DNA of 64,000 nucleotides from NCBI GenBank assembly GCA_963575745.1, contig CAUYUJ010020726.1:740969-804968 (forward strand), in the 5' to 3' direction. Positions 48,395 through 59,012 of this stretch are shown here, piece by piece. The stretch comes from Prorocentrum cordatum (Eukaryota > Sar > Dinophyceae > Prorocentrales > Prorocentraceae). The position numbers were made by a program, and so were the translations under genes. Within the stretch, counting starts at the first letter, position 1. Each line of letters begins with the position of its first letter. The notes under the pieces were generated by a model that ran no database searches, was not told the origin of the DNA, and was given only the letters and a program-made list of their open reading frames with translations.

Positions 48395-48630
48395 ATTTCG
48401 GGAACTGGGACATATACATTACCAGTGGCGGGCTGTTTTTCAATGCTGGGACTTTTTGAGGGTCGCGGACGCCGCTGGTGTGGTGTGGTGTATAGTTTTG
48501 CTCCCCGATGCCCCGGGGAAGCAACGAAAAATATATACACCAGGGTCCCGTATTCACCAGGATCCGCTCTCCAGTGCAAATTTCAATGCAGGGCCGGAAA
48601 AACCGTCGGTGTATAGAGTTCGGTTCTCTA
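48395..48630. mobile_element. Dispersed family-F element, copy 2
   Basis: Matches 3634-3862 over its whole length, more diverged in the middle. Confidence 0.8.
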
Positions 48631-48767
48631 CCTTTCCTGCCGTCCAGGGGGCTGCCGATCGAGGTTCGGCGGCGCGCCCAGTGGGACGGTGCTCGGGAGG
48701 AGGAAACGGTTTACCCATACATCTACCCTTCGGCCGTTTTCCCATTTTTGGGCCCCCTCGAAGGATC

Positions 48768-48872
48768 TCGTCGCCACCGCTGGATTCGCCTCGAAATCCT
48801 GGTCAGAACGCGCCCCAGGAGAGGTCTGGCGGGTAGCGGTAGCGGTACTTTTTGGTTCCCCCAGTGTTCGGG
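48768..48872. repeat. Dispersed repeat P, copy 2
   Basis: Matches 2251-2357. It lies after family F here but before it at 2-4 kb. Confidence 0.7.
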
Positions 48873-49069
48873 AGGTTCGGATGCGGGTCCCTGGGCGTCT
48901 TCGACGGCTGCGCCTCTCCGGGTGGCGTCCGTGTGGGTGCCCACAGCATCCCGAACGACCGCCGGAGGGCCGGTCTCGAACCCGAAAGCCAGGCGAGGGA
49001 CCACTGGCCTTCTCAGAAGTCTTCCGGCTTGCCGGGAAGTGCGCTTACGATAGAGAACCGGGAGACTCT

Positions 49070-49210
49070 CCATGGGGGGGGATCCCATGGGGGGGCAGGA
49101 GGGGATCCCCCCCATGGGATCCCCTCCTGCCCCCCATGGGATCCCCAGGGGATCCTATGGGATCCCCCCCCCCCTGGGATCCTATCCCCCCATGGGATCC
49201 CCCCCCATGA
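49070..49210. repeat. GGATCCCATGGG palindromic repeat
   Basis: Units of CCCATGGGATCCC with G/C runs. 49085-49143 forms a near-perfect inverted repeat around GGGATCCC/GGGATCCC with CAGGAGGGG arms. Confidence 0.85.
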
Positions 49211-49514
49211 AGAGTTTCCCCAGAGAAATGATCAGAAGGCCCGAGGTTGTCTCAGCCTTCTAAGAAGGCCCGCCCCCTCTGCCTTCCCCAAGTGGGCGCG
49301 CAGCCGAGAGGAGCGGTGGCCGAAGATTTGGTGCACGCCATCTGCCCTCCTCAAGATTTCTGGGGGGCGCTGGAGGCCTCTGGGAGGCCTCCAGACACCT
49401 TCAGTGGTCGTCGTCGTCGTCTTCGCCGTCGCCGTCTTCGCCGTCTTCGTCTTGTTCGCCATCGCCTTCGTCGTCGCTGTAGTCCACCAATTCTGGACTG
49501 TGCCACTCCTCGTT
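49211..49514. other. Unassigned with CGT tract
   Basis: (CGT)n/(CTTCGCCGT)n at 49406-49480; no gene. Confidence 0.6.
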
Positions 49515-49716
49515 TCGCAGGCCTAGAGATTGACACCAACACCAATCTCGGCGGTGTGCATCCACCGAGGGAAGAAGATCCCGATCTCGGTGATGGTGGC
49601 AATATTCTGGCTTCCAAGGTGGCCGAACTATTACCACCAACATCGAAATCTAGGATCGTATTCCCCCTGTGGAGGCAACCCCCTGTGTTGGTGTTGGTGC
49701 CAATTTCCAGGCCTCC
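49515..49716. mobile_element. Family-A element, copy 3
   Basis: 202 bp; TCGTT on both sides (49510-49514 and 49719-49723). Confidence 0.88.
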
Positions 49717-49864
49717 AATCGTTGCCCCTTCTTGGGCTGCCCTCGTCGCTGCGGCTGCACTCGGGCCGACATCCTGGCAAGCGCGCTGCGTGTGGCGACG
49801 CTGCGTCTTGTCCACGGCGGCAGGCCAGGCGCCGCTTCGAGGCGGCGGAAGCGCTGGCCCGGCC

Positions 49865-50076
49865 GTTCCAGGTTTAAGTCGGGTCTGTCCCCTCACAGGG
49901 GGATTTTCGACGAAATTGTTTTAAAAAGTATTCAAAAAACAATTAAACATAGTCCAACGATAGTCTGGGGATTATTTTTGGAACATGTTTTACCTTCTTG
50001 GGGTATTTTTGGGGTATTTTTCATTATTCGTCGAACATCGCCCTGTAGGGGGACACGCCCGACATAGTTCAGGGTT
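49865..50076. mobile_element. Family-C TIR element, copy 3
   Basis: Core 49875-50066 with TAAGTCGGGTCTGTCCCC / GGGGGACACGCCCGACATA ends and internal GTCTGGGGATTATTTTTGG. Flanks GTTCCAGGTT and GTTCAGGGTT match 8 of 10. Confidence 0.88.
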
Positions 50077-50117
50077 AAGTGTGCTCCCGGGGCGCGGTTC
50101 GGGCCCCGGGCGAGAGA

Positions 50118-50319
50118 TCGCAGGCCTAGAGGTTGACACCAACACCAATTTCGGCGGTGTACCTCCACTCAGGGAAGAAGATCCCGATCTCGATGATGGT
50201 GGTGATATTCTGGCTTCCAAGGTGGCCGGAATATTACCACCAACATCGAAATCTAGGATCGTATTCCCCCTGTGGAGGCACCCCCCTGCGTTAGTGTTGG
50301 TGCCCATTTCCAGGCCTCC
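50118..50319. mobile_element. Family-A element, copy 4
   Basis: 202 bp, about 50 bp after family-C copy 3. GAGAG occurs on both sides. Confidence 0.88.
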
Positions 50320-50591
50320 AAAGAGAGCCCCTGGCGCGAAGCCCATGCGAAAGGCTGCGGTCCGGAGCTTTCGGGCTCCGCGTGGCGCGCCGCCTGGCCC
50401 CCGCGCCTCGGAACGCGACGCGCTGGCCACGTGCCGACGTCCCCGCCCCCGAACGTCAGCGTCCCGCGCGTGTCCCAGCCGCCCGCCTCGCGAATCTGAG
50501 CGGCGTGCTGTCCGCCTGCAGGGCGGGCAAGGCGTGTGTCCGTATCCACTGCAGCTTTTGGAGTTTCGGGCTCCCTTCACCAGAATCGGGG
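50320..50591. other. Unassigned GC-rich sequence
   Basis: No gene. CTGTCCGCCTGCAGGGCGGG with CAAGGCGTGTGTCCGTAT recurs at 50509 and 50799, a duplication of about 60 bp flanking family-E copy 2. Confidence 0.5.
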
Positions 50592-50753
50592 GCGGCAAAG
50601 AGAGGGGGGATGACTAGGGGGGGTGGATATCATGGCGGGGGCCATGATATCTCCCCAGATCTCGTGGCGCCTCTTCTTGTTTCAGTACGTCCCTGGTCCC
50701 CCGCTGGGCCGCGCACGTGCCGCCGGTCATGATCTGCACCCCCCCCTCTTGGA
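50592..50753. mobile_element. Family-E element, copy 2
   Basis: Same element as 2664-2832. It lies between two copies of the CTGTCCGCCTGCAGGGCGGG segment. Confidence 0.8.
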
Positions 50754-50892
50754 CACCCCCCTCTGTGCCGCCCGCCTCTCGCGAAGCGAGAGGGACGTGC
50801 TGTCCGCCTGCAGGGCGGGCAAGGCGTGTGTCCGTATGCACTGCAGCTTGGAGTTTCGGGCGCCCTTCCCCAGAAGCCCGAGGCGCACTGAA

Positions 50893-52212
50893 GACCCTAG
50901 AGTTATGTCGGGCGTGTCCCCCTACAGGGAGATTTTCGACGGACCATAAAAAATACTCAAAAGTACCCCCAAAGGTCAAACAATACTCCAAACATAGTCC
51001 CCTGACTATTTTTGGATTATTTTTTATTCACAACCATCCTGTGGTGTTGGGTCCTCGTTTTGAAGAGACAGCGCCCCGCGTGCCCACCTCCCGCTGCCCC
51101 CTCCCCCGCTGCCCCCTCCACCCTCCTCCTCCCTCTCCTCCCTCCTCCCTGCGTTTCACCCACCCATTACAACCTTCGTGGCTCCGTAGGGAGCTCCAGC
51201 AAAGGCCCCAGTGGCAGGGTCCGCATGCAGTTCCACCTCCATTTCGGCGCACCTCTCACACGTTTCGTGGCCCCATAGGGTGCTCCACCCAAGGCCCCAG
51301 TGGCAGGGTCCGCATGCAGTTCCATCCCCATTTCGGCACACGCCTGACACGTTTCGTGGCCCCATAGGGTGCTCCGCGGAAGGCTCCAGTGGCAGGGTCC
51401 GCAGGCAGTTCCACCTCCATTTCGGTGCACCCCTTCCGCATTTCGTGGCCCCATAGGGTGTGTTCCGCCGATGACCCAGTGGCAGGGCCCGCATGCAGTT
51501 CCACCTCCATTTCGGCGCACCCCTCAAACGTTTCGTGGCCCCGTAGGGTGCTCCACCGAAGGCCCTAGTGGCAAGGTCCGCATGCAGTTCCACCTCCATT
51601 GCGGCGCACCTCTCACACGTTTCGTGGCCCCATACGGTGCTCCGCCGTAGGCTCCAGTGGCAGGGTCCACATGCAGGTCCACCTCCATTTCGGCGCACCC
51701 CTCACACGTTTCGTTACCCCATAGGGTGTTCCGCCCAAGGCCCCCGTGGCAAGTCCGCATGCAGCTCCCCCTCCATGTCGGCGCACCCCTCACACGTTTC
51801 GTGGCCCCATGGAGTGTTCCACTTAGGGCCCCAGTGGCAGGTTCCGCATGCAGTTCCCCCTCCATTTCGGCGCACCCCTTCCACGTTTCGCGGCCACCAA
51901 AGGCCCTGGTGGCAGCGCCCGCACGTGGTTCCACCCTGCATTTCGGCGCACCCCTCACGCGTTTCGTGGCCTCAGATGGGGCTGCACCGACTGCTCCTGT
52001 GGCAGCGTCCGCATAGCGTACCCGTGCCAATTTTGGCACACCCGTCACACGCGTCGTGGTCTCAGAGGGAGGTTCACCGAGGCCGATACCCACACCTGCG
52101 TTACACACAACTGCACATGGTTGGGCCCTTCGCCGGGATATGTTGTTTTGTTTTGTTGTATTTTTCGTTGAAAATCCCCCTGTAGGGGGACAGGCCCGAC
52201 TTGACCCTAGAG
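50893..52212. mobile_element. Family-C element, copy 4, carrying a tandem array
   Basis: Left end TTATGTCGGGCGTGTCCCCC at 50903; right end CCCTGTAGGGGGACAGGCCC running to GACTT at 52202. Exact 10-bp duplicates GACCCTAGAG lie at 50893-50902 and 52203-52212. At 1.3 kb it is about seven times longer than its relatives, because the 88-bp array at 51170-52083 lies inside. Confidence 0.88.
51170..52083. repeat. Tandem array of about 88 bp, 11 units
   Basis: Unit starts (TTTCGTGGCCCCATAGGG type) at about 51175, 51263, 51352, 51443, 51530, 51622, 51704, 51796, 51884, 51961 and 52045; spacing 77-92 bp. Core GGTCCGCATGCAGTTCCACC and ATTTCGGCGCACC. Divergence rises towards the right end. Related, weaker units lie at 53640-54390. 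Periodic open frames through it are not genes. Confidence 0.92.
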
Positions 52213-52714
52213 GCTCGATGTTTATCCATATCCAGCCTCGGCCTTGCGGCGCCCCTTCCAAGAAAGGCCCATTCGCGCTGGACATGGATATAAAGGTTGT
52301 CCCAATGTTGATTCGGATGTTCCAACCTACTCTAGCCTTGTTCACCAGAAGAACTTCGAGCACCAAGGAAGAACAGAAACTTGAGGGTTTTCACGTGCTG
52401 GGCCCTGGGAGGCGATACTCGTTCGACATTGTTTCGATAGTTTTCTGGGTGCTCGGAATTATTTCTGGGATGCGGCCCTTGAGTACGATAGGATCGAAAT
52501 CAACCCAATGCAGTCCACAGCGTGTCGCCAGGGTCGCCGCCGAGCCACTCCGAGACCGCAGGTCGACAGCCAACGTGGGGGGCCCCTGGCAGCGGCTCGC
52601 GCGGAGTCGCTGTTAGACATCGGGCGGGCGTCCTCAAGGCGGGAGCCTGTCCTGCGCGGCGTGTTGGCACGGGCCGAGGCCTGGATCTGCTGGGCAAGAC
52701 GCTGGATTGCAACA

Positions 52715-52856
52715 AAAGATAGCAACAAAAACCAAAAACCAAAAACAAAAACCGAAGGATTGCAACAAAAACCTGGTTTTTGTTGCAATCCTTCTTTGGT
52801 TTTTGTTGCAATCCTTGGTTTTTGTTGCAATCCTTGGTTTTTGTTGCAATCCTTCG
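52715..52856. repeat. TTGCAATCC array with perfect hairpin
   Basis: Units of TTGCAATCCTTGGTTTTTG to the right and their reverse complement to the left. 52754-52773 and 52775-52794 pair perfectly over 20 bp with a one-base loop. Same family as 20456-20547. Confidence 0.93.
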
Positions 52857-53007
52857 AGGCAGTTCGGGTTCGGACAGGGCTCGCAATTCCTTCGGTCCTT
52901 CCGTGGTGGCTGCCTCCGCGCTCATCATGCCCCCTGGCGTTTCCGGGGCCAGAAGAGGGGCTTCGTTCCTCACTCTGCCGCTCTTCGTTGGACGGTTTGT
53001 GCGGCAG

Positions 53008-53189
53008 TACAGTCGGGGCGCTGAAGAAGGAACCATGTTCGTTGGGGAGGGGCTCGGTGTTCCTTGATTGTTTTACAGTTTGTTTTGGGTTTTCCTTAGG
53101 TCTTCAATGGTACATCGAAGTTTAACTTATGGAAAAAAAGGGGCCTCGTTCCTTATTTTGGGTTCCTTAGGTCAGCGCCCCGACTGTAG
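53008..53189. mobile_element. Family-B TIR element, copy 3
   Basis: TACAGTCGGGGCGCTGAAG to CAGCGCCCCGACTGTAG, intact interior. TTTGTGCGG/TATGTGCAG flanks (7 of 9) may be a target duplication. Confidence 0.88.
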
Positions 53190-53639
53190 CTCATATGTGC
53201 AGTTGGGCTGGACATCTCTGTCCCAGCATCCCCCCAGGACCCAGGACATGCTTGGCCACGCCCGCAGGGCGGACGTCGGCCTGTCTCGGCCCCGACCCAA
53301 GGCTTGGGGGATAAGATCGTCCCTCCATTGCCTTGTGAGTGAGGCAGCAAGAGAAACAAGACTCCTCCCATCCGCGTGCTGGCCCAGTGTTCACCCTGCA
53401 GTGCTATTAAGGAGGCTGGCCCATGTCACCAGATCCCCGGCGACGTGTTTTTGCTCTCAATGTTTGCCACTGGAGCTCTGGATCCCCCCCTGGGGACCAG
53501 ATGTTCATCCTCAGTAGTTGTCCCATCCCATCTGTGCTGTCCAGTCCTCGTTCTGGAATCGCAGCGCCGCGCCCCACCCCCCTTCTTTTCCGCCCCACCC
53601 CCTCCTTCCCCTCGTCTCCGCCCCCCTGCCCCATGCCCA

Positions 53640-54390
53640 TGGCGGCACACCCTCCACATGCTGCGTGCTCCCGCAGGGGAAACTCCGCCCATGGCCCCAG
53701 TGGGCGGGCACGTCTGCCGCCCCGCGCCCACTTCGGCACGCCCACGGCACGACTCCTGCCCCCAGAGGATGCTCCGCCTGCAGGCCGCTGTGGGCACGCG
53801 CACGCATGCCGCGGCGCTTTGTGGGCCCCGGAAACGGCAGGGCCGTTTTTTCACCGCTTCCCAAAAAATGTCCCTGGAAAATGGAAGCGGCAAAAAAACG
53901 GCGACCGGACACGGCAAAAAAAACGGCTCCAGGATTGGAACCCGAGCCGGAACGGATCCAAAAACGGCGACGGAACCGGCAAACAACGGCGTCGGAACCG
54001 GCAGAAAAAACGGCAAAACGGAGCCGGTAACATAAACGGCCCTGTCGTTTCTTCCAGGGCCCACTAAGCCGCGGCGTACCCATGTAATCTTACTCCATCA
54101 CACGCTTCGTGCTTCCCATGGGCTGGTCCACGCACGGCCTCGGTGTACGCGAATGTCTGGCTCGGGGCGCCCATGCCGAGACACCCCTCACACGCTTCAT
54201 GCCCCAAAAGGGCGCCACACCTGCAGCCTCAGTTGGTGTCTGCGCATGCCGCCTCGCGCCTGTTTTGGTGCACCCGCCCCTCACACGACCGGTACCACCA
54301 CAGGGGATTTCGCATACGTCCGCAGTGGGCGTGTGCGCATGCAGCCTCGCGCCCGCTTCGGCACACACCTCACATGCGTCGTGTTCAAAA
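53640..54390. repeat. Degenerate array related to the 88-bp repeat, interrupted by element O
   Basis: Units with TTCGGCACRC.CCTCACACG, CATGCCGC and CGTGC.CCC at 53640-53815 and 54092-54390. Confidence 0.65.
53808..54076. mobile_element. TIR element O with 9-bp TSD
   Basis: Core 53817-54067: GTGGGCCCCGGAA..ACGGCAGGGCCGTTT at the left, its inverted partner at the right. GCCGCGGCG is duplicated exactly at 53808-53816 and 54068-54076. The interior is rich in CGGCAAAAAACGG. It is inserted into the degenerate array. Confidence 0.88.
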
Positions 54391-54825
54391 GGGTCCCGAA
54401 GTCCATAGTGTCGGGCCCTTCACCAGGCGAATTTCTCTCAGCCCCAGGACCAGGCAAGGGCCCGGTGGCCAGAGACTGTGAACAGATGTCCGCGTGTGGG
54501 AAGTTCAGGGTATTAGTACTCATCGTGTGTGCACCTCTGGGCTCCGCGGCTCCTTCCTGTAGTGTGGCGGCAGCCATCAGGAAGATGGCGAGGCCATCGA
54601 CCATAGAAGATGTAATCATTAGTGGGCTAGCCTACTTGACGAAAAGAGAGGAAGATTATGAGTGGGATGGTCTCTCCTTACAGTTGCAGCAAAATTGCTG
54701 AAAAAGGTGGAAGCGCAAAGAAAATACACACGCACCAAGAAAGATACGTTGTCGCCGCTGCCATCAGCAAACAAGGCAGCACTTACGAGCTCAAAACATC
54801 TGAGCTAGGGCAAGGGCCTGAGCCG
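54391..54825. other. Unassigned sequence
   Basis: No gene. Less repetitive and less GC-rich than its surroundings. Confidence 0.4.
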
Positions 54826-55765
54826 GAAGAAGAAGAAGAAGAAGAGGAGGAGGAGGAGGAGGAGGAGGAGGACGATGAGGACGAGGAGGAGTAGGAGAGA
54901 GAGGAGAGGAGGATAGGAGGAAGGAGAGGAGGAGGGAGGAGGAGAGGAGAGAGAGGAGGGGGAGAGGAGGAATAGGAGGAGGGGGAGGAGGACGGGGAGG
55001 AGGTGAGGAGGAGGAGGAAGAGGAGGAGGAGGAGGAGGAGGAGGAGGAGAGGGAGGGGGAGGAGGAGGAGGAGGGTGGGAGGAGGAGGAGGAGGAGAGGG
55101 GAGGAGGAGGGAGGATGAGGAGGAGGGGGGGACAGGAGAGGAGCGGCGCGCCTGCGCACGGAGCGCTCACCTGTCGGTCCTCCTCCTCCCTCCTCCTCCT
55201 CCTCCTCCTCCTCCTTCTCCTCCTCCTCCTCCTCCTCCTCCCTCCTCCTCCTCCTCTTCCTCTCCTCATCATCCTCCTCCTCCTCCCCTCCTCCTTCCTC
55301 CTCCTCCTCCTCCTCTCCTCCCCTCCTCCTCCTCCTCCTCCTCTCTCTTCTCCTTTCCTTCTCCTCCTCCTCCTTTCCCTCCTTCCTCCTCTTCCTCCTC
55401 CTCGTCGTCCTCCTCCTCCTCCTCCTCGTCCTCCTCGTCCTCCTCGTCCCTGGGAAGGTCACCGCTCGCGGCGCGCACCGCCCGGCAGGCCCAGCGGCGC
55501 CTGGTCCGAATGGCCCAGGGGCGGTGTCCTGCAGGCCGCCCCGACGACTGCTACGAGGGGATCGTGACCTCGGGAGAGGGTCGAGCCGACCGAAAGGGGG
55601 GCCCGTCGGGGCTCCTCCTCCTTCTCCTTCTCCTCCTCCTCCTCCTCCTCCTCCTCTCCTTCCTTTCCTCCTCCTCCTCCTCTCCTCCTCCTCCCCCTCC
55701 TCCTCCTCCTTCCTCTCCTCCTCCTTTTCCTCCTCCTCCTCCTCCTCCTGTTCCTCCTCCTCATA
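54826..55765. repeat. GGA tract then CCT tract (inverted triplet blocks)
   Basis: (GGA)n and GGAGAGGA to 55135, then (CCT)n 55175-55445 and 55612-55760. Purine and pyrimidine blocks face each other, so the pair can fold back. Confidence 0.95.
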
Positions 55766-55789
55766 CGAAAAAGGGGGGATTGGGAAAGG

Positions 55790-55960
55790 GGGGGGTAGGA
55801 AATCTGCGGCACGCAGCTGGTTTCGGCCCCGCCGAGGGGCCCATTCCTCGATACATGGCCGCATCCGGCGCCGGGAGGCGCCGGGAAAATCAGCTACGTG
55901 AGCTGATTCTCAAACCCCCCCTTTGCTATCCCCCCCTTTCGCCCGGCCCGAGTATCGCTG
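55790..55960 (+). repeat. Dispersed element K, copy 1
   Basis: Contains the hairpin AATCAGCTACGTGAGCTGATT and GGCGCCGGGAGGCGCCGGG; inverted partner at 57668-57815. Confidence 0.75.
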
Positions 55961-56835
55961 TACCCTTGGGGGCGACCCCACCACCGCCTCCCCCGGCCTG
56001 CCCTTCTCCTGTCCTGGCTGTCTGACCGCCCCTGGGGGGGCGACCTGTAGCATGGCTGCGCCTGGCGATGGGGAGGATCGCCCGAGGTAGCATCAAAGGC
56101 CCCTCCCCTACCAAAGGGCGATTCGATGCGCTACGAGGCGAGCCCCCCGCGAAGGGGGTACGGGGCCAGCGAGACCTCCCCTCCCCCTCCTGGCCCCTCT
56201 CCCCGAGGGCGACCCTCCGCCAGGTGCGTGGGCCCCTTGCGCGTCAGGAGGATGAGGCCCCACTGGTTCCTCCTCCCTCGGCCGGCGATGGCGAGGACGA
56301 TTCTGATTCATCTTCTTCTCATAGTGGCGGCACGCCCCGCCACTGCCGCCACTGTTCGCCTTGTAAGCACTCAGGAGGCGCCGGGCGTGGGTCTCAAACA
56401 ACATGACGCTGAGATCGTGCACCACGTGGTGATACGGGCGCTCCTCCTCCTCCTCCTCCTGCTCCTCCTCCCTTGTCCTCCTCCATCCTCCCTTCCCACC
56501 CACCGATCGGAATCCTCCTCCACGAGCGCGCGCGCGCGCGCTCTCGGGAGCGTGTCGAGCGCTCTCCAGTTCTGGGGCCACCTCTGCAGAGACCTCCCAC
56601 ATGGCGTCGGAGCAGATGGGGCCGGAAGACCGCACCGCATCGCCGCTGCATCGGAAATGCGGCTCGAGGCGGAGTTCGCGCTTCCCCACGCCGACGTTGC
56701 CGAGGCCTCGCCGACGCCCCCCGCGGCCTCGCCGCTGCATCTCCGATGCATTGGCGATACGACGCGATCCTCTCCGACCCCGTCTGCTGGGACCCCGTCC
56801 AGGAGGCTTCTCATCTCGGGGCCACCTCGGACGCC
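55961..56835. other. Unassigned GC-rich sequence
   Basis: A CTC tract at 56440-56475; GCATCGCCGCTGCAT/GATGCATTGGCG units at 56630-56770 resemble those at 63860-64000. No gene recognised. 56410-56490 also resembles 62465-62550. Confidence 0.5.
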
Positions 56836-56870
56836 GGAGGAGGAGGAGGAGGAGGAGGAGGAGGAGGAGG

Positions 56871-56936
<66 letters not shown>

Positions 56937-57220
56937 GAGGAGGAGGGGGAGGAGGAGGAGGAGGAGGAGGAGGAGGAGGAGGAGGAGGAGGAGAAGGAGG
57001 AGGAGGAGGAGGAGGGGGAGGAGGGGGATGAGAGGAGGAGGAGGAGGAGGAGGAGGAGGAGGAGGAGAAAGAGGAGGAGGAGGGGGAGGAGGAGGAGGAG
57101 GAGGAGGAGGAGGAGGAGGAGGAGGAGGAGGAGGAGGGGAAGGAGGAGGAGGAGGAGGAGGAGGAGGAGGAGGAGGAGGAGGAGGAGGAGGAGGAGGAGG
57201 AGGAGGGAGGGAGGAGGAGG
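56836..57220. repeat. Long GGA/GAGCAG tract
   Basis: GGA triplets, a (GAGCAG)n block at about 56872-56935, then GGA to 57220. Confidence 0.97.
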
Positions 57221-57351
57221 AGCCTACCTGCGGCCCTCGTGCTCGGCCGCAGCTTCGTGGCCCGTCCGGGCACGCCCGGTGCTGCAGCGCAGCGCGCGCC
57301 GTGCTCGAGGCTTCCGTGCTTGACCGTGGCGTGCTGGCTTGAATCGACTAC

Positions 57352-57503
57352 ACGTAAGAGTGACCTTTCGCCGGAGTGGCCTTTGGTGCGGACACAATGG
57401 GGTCCCCCGATCACCGATTGCGATGCCACAGTGGCGTCTTGCGCGCCTGAGTTTGGTCCCCCCGCGGCCCCCCAAAAGCCGCGCACCAAAGGCCACTCTT
57501 AGC
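57352..57503. mobile_element. TIR element L
   Basis: About 150 bp: TAAGAGTGACC..GGAGTGGCCTTTGGTGCG on the left, CGCACCAAAGGCCACTCTTA on the right. ATCGA lies near both ends. Confidence 0.75.
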
Positions 57504-57667
57504 CGATCGAAACAGAAGACATAGCACAAACGCCAGCTTGGATCCGCGCTGGGATCCGAGCTGGGACCGCCCTGGATCCCCGCTCCGAGCTCCTGGCTCC
57601 GGGCCTCCGTGCTAGTCTTCCGCGCTGATCTTCCGCGCCGTGCTCGAGGCTTCCGTGCTGGTCCGTG

Positions 57668-57815
57668 GCGTGTAGGCTCTCGGGCCGGGCGAAAGGGGGG
57701 GGATAGCAGAGGGGGGGTTTGAGAATCAGCTCGCGTAGCTGATTTTCCCGGCGCCTCCCGGCGCTGGAGGCGACTGTGCATCGAGGAATGGGCCCCTCGT
57801 GCTCGGCCGCAGCCT
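57668..57815 (-). repeat. Dispersed element K, copy 2 (inverted)
   Basis: Reverse-complement match of 55790-55960. A 100-bp direct repeat (CCTCGTGCTCGGCCGCAGC) at 57235 and 57807 brackets this region. Confidence 0.75.
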
Positions 57816-57885
57816 TTTGGCTGCCCGGGCACGCCCGATGTTGGAACGCGCAACACGCGCCGTGTTCAAAGCTTCCGTGCCAATC

Positions 57886-58062
57886 TTAAGTCGGGCCTGT
57901 CCCCCTACAGGGGGATTTTCGACGAAGAATAAAAACAATCCCAAAATAGTGCGAAAATAGTCTGGGAACTATTTTTGGTGTATTGTTTTACCTTTTTGGA
58001 GCATTTCTTTGTTTTTGTTATGTTTCATCGAGCATGCCCCTGTAGGGGGACACGCCCGACAT
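57886..58062. mobile_element. Family-C TIR element, copy 5
   Basis: 177 bp: TTAAGTCGGGCCTGTCCCCC at the left, GGGGGACACGCCCGACAT at the right, internal GTCTGGGAACTATTTTTGG. GCCAATC/GCTAATC flanks are a weak target duplication. Confidence 0.88.
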
Positions 58063-58511
58063 AAAGCTAATCCGTTGCGTGTTGACTTGAAACAGAAAAT
58101 GTAGCACAACCACCCGCTTTGGGCGCTCCGAGCCCATTCCATGTATCCGCGCTGGGATCACCCTGGCGGCTCCTCCGGCGCCGCCCCTGGCGCGGTCCGA
58201 GCGCCTGGGAGGGGGGTCCAGCGCAGATCCAAGAAAGCCGCACGGAGTGCCGGAAGCTCTTGTTTATGCATTTGTGCATTCTATTGGCTCGACGTGTTGG
58301 CCAACGTTTTGGCGAACACAGCGCGCCAAACGTACGCTGTCATCCTCCCTGTCGATCTCGGGTTGCGTCTTGCGCGTCGGGGCCGCTCAGGCCGCCACCC
58401 CCCCCGAGCCGAGGTCGAGGCCCATCCCGAGGAGGCGGAGGAGGCCGAGGAGGAGCAGGCCCGGCGCGGGACGGCGGGCGGGGAATGCGCAGAAGGGGTG
58501 CGGTCAAGAAT
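58063..58511. other. Unassigned sequence
   Basis: 58090-58160 resembles 57505-57570 (GAAACAGAA..ATAGCACAA and CCGCGCTGGGATC). No gene. Confidence 0.4.
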
Positions 58512-58703
58512 GACGAACCAACAGCACACACTCATACCCATAGGGGGATCGGAGAGGGCTATGGGTGCGTGTTGCCGGATGGGAGTCCCCGCTCGAACGG
58601 GAGGGTTCCCCAGGGTCCGACAACCCGCACCCATACCCATAGCCAGTCCTCCTCCTTCCATCGACCTCCCTGTGGGTATGGATGTGTGTGTTGTTCGTTC
58701 GTC
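58512..58703. mobile_element. TIR element R
   Basis: 192 bp with ends GACGAACCAACAGCACACAC and, inverted, GACGAACGAACAACACACAC, both followed by CATACCCATAG-like text. Single copy. Confidence 0.8.
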
Positions 58704-58735
58704 AAAGGAGGAGGCGGTGACTATCCAGTTGCGGT

Positions 58736-58782
58736 GCCGCGCGATTCCGCCACCGCGCTCGGGCGGGGCGGAATCGCGCGGC
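58736..58782. repeat. Perfect 16-bp hairpin
   Basis: GCCGCGCGATTCCGCC (58736-58751) pairs exactly with 58767-58782 across a 15-base loop. Confidence 0.85.
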
Positions 58783-59012
58783 GGGGGGCGGCGGAGGGTT
58801 GGCGGGGGGGGAGATCGGGGAGCGGTGGGGGGGGGGGGTTGGGTAAGTGTCGTGAAGGGGTGTCGGGTGCCACGAATGGTCAATGTGGGCACGTGTTTTG
58901 CCTGGATGGCCAGCAGAAGCGCAGGAACGTAGCCACACAGATGAGCGCATCTTGGGCTCGGTGCGTCGGAGGGCCGGGCTGACTGATCCGAAAGGAGCAG
59001 CAGGATTCCACA

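Noticed and set aside
49865-50319. Adjacent family-C and family-A elements considered as one composite transposon
   Set aside because: Each has its own flanking duplication, and the pairing is not repeated elsewhere in the window.
51156-52366. Periodic proteins with a repeated MRRNGGGTACGPCHW motif
   Set aside because: Translation of the 88-bp array; shifting unit lengths break the period and the array lies inside a TIR element.
54791-57489. Frames of 340-370 codons rich in Glu, Ser, Pro and Arg
   Set aside because: Same cause: triplet tracts with no stops; no domain outside the repeats.
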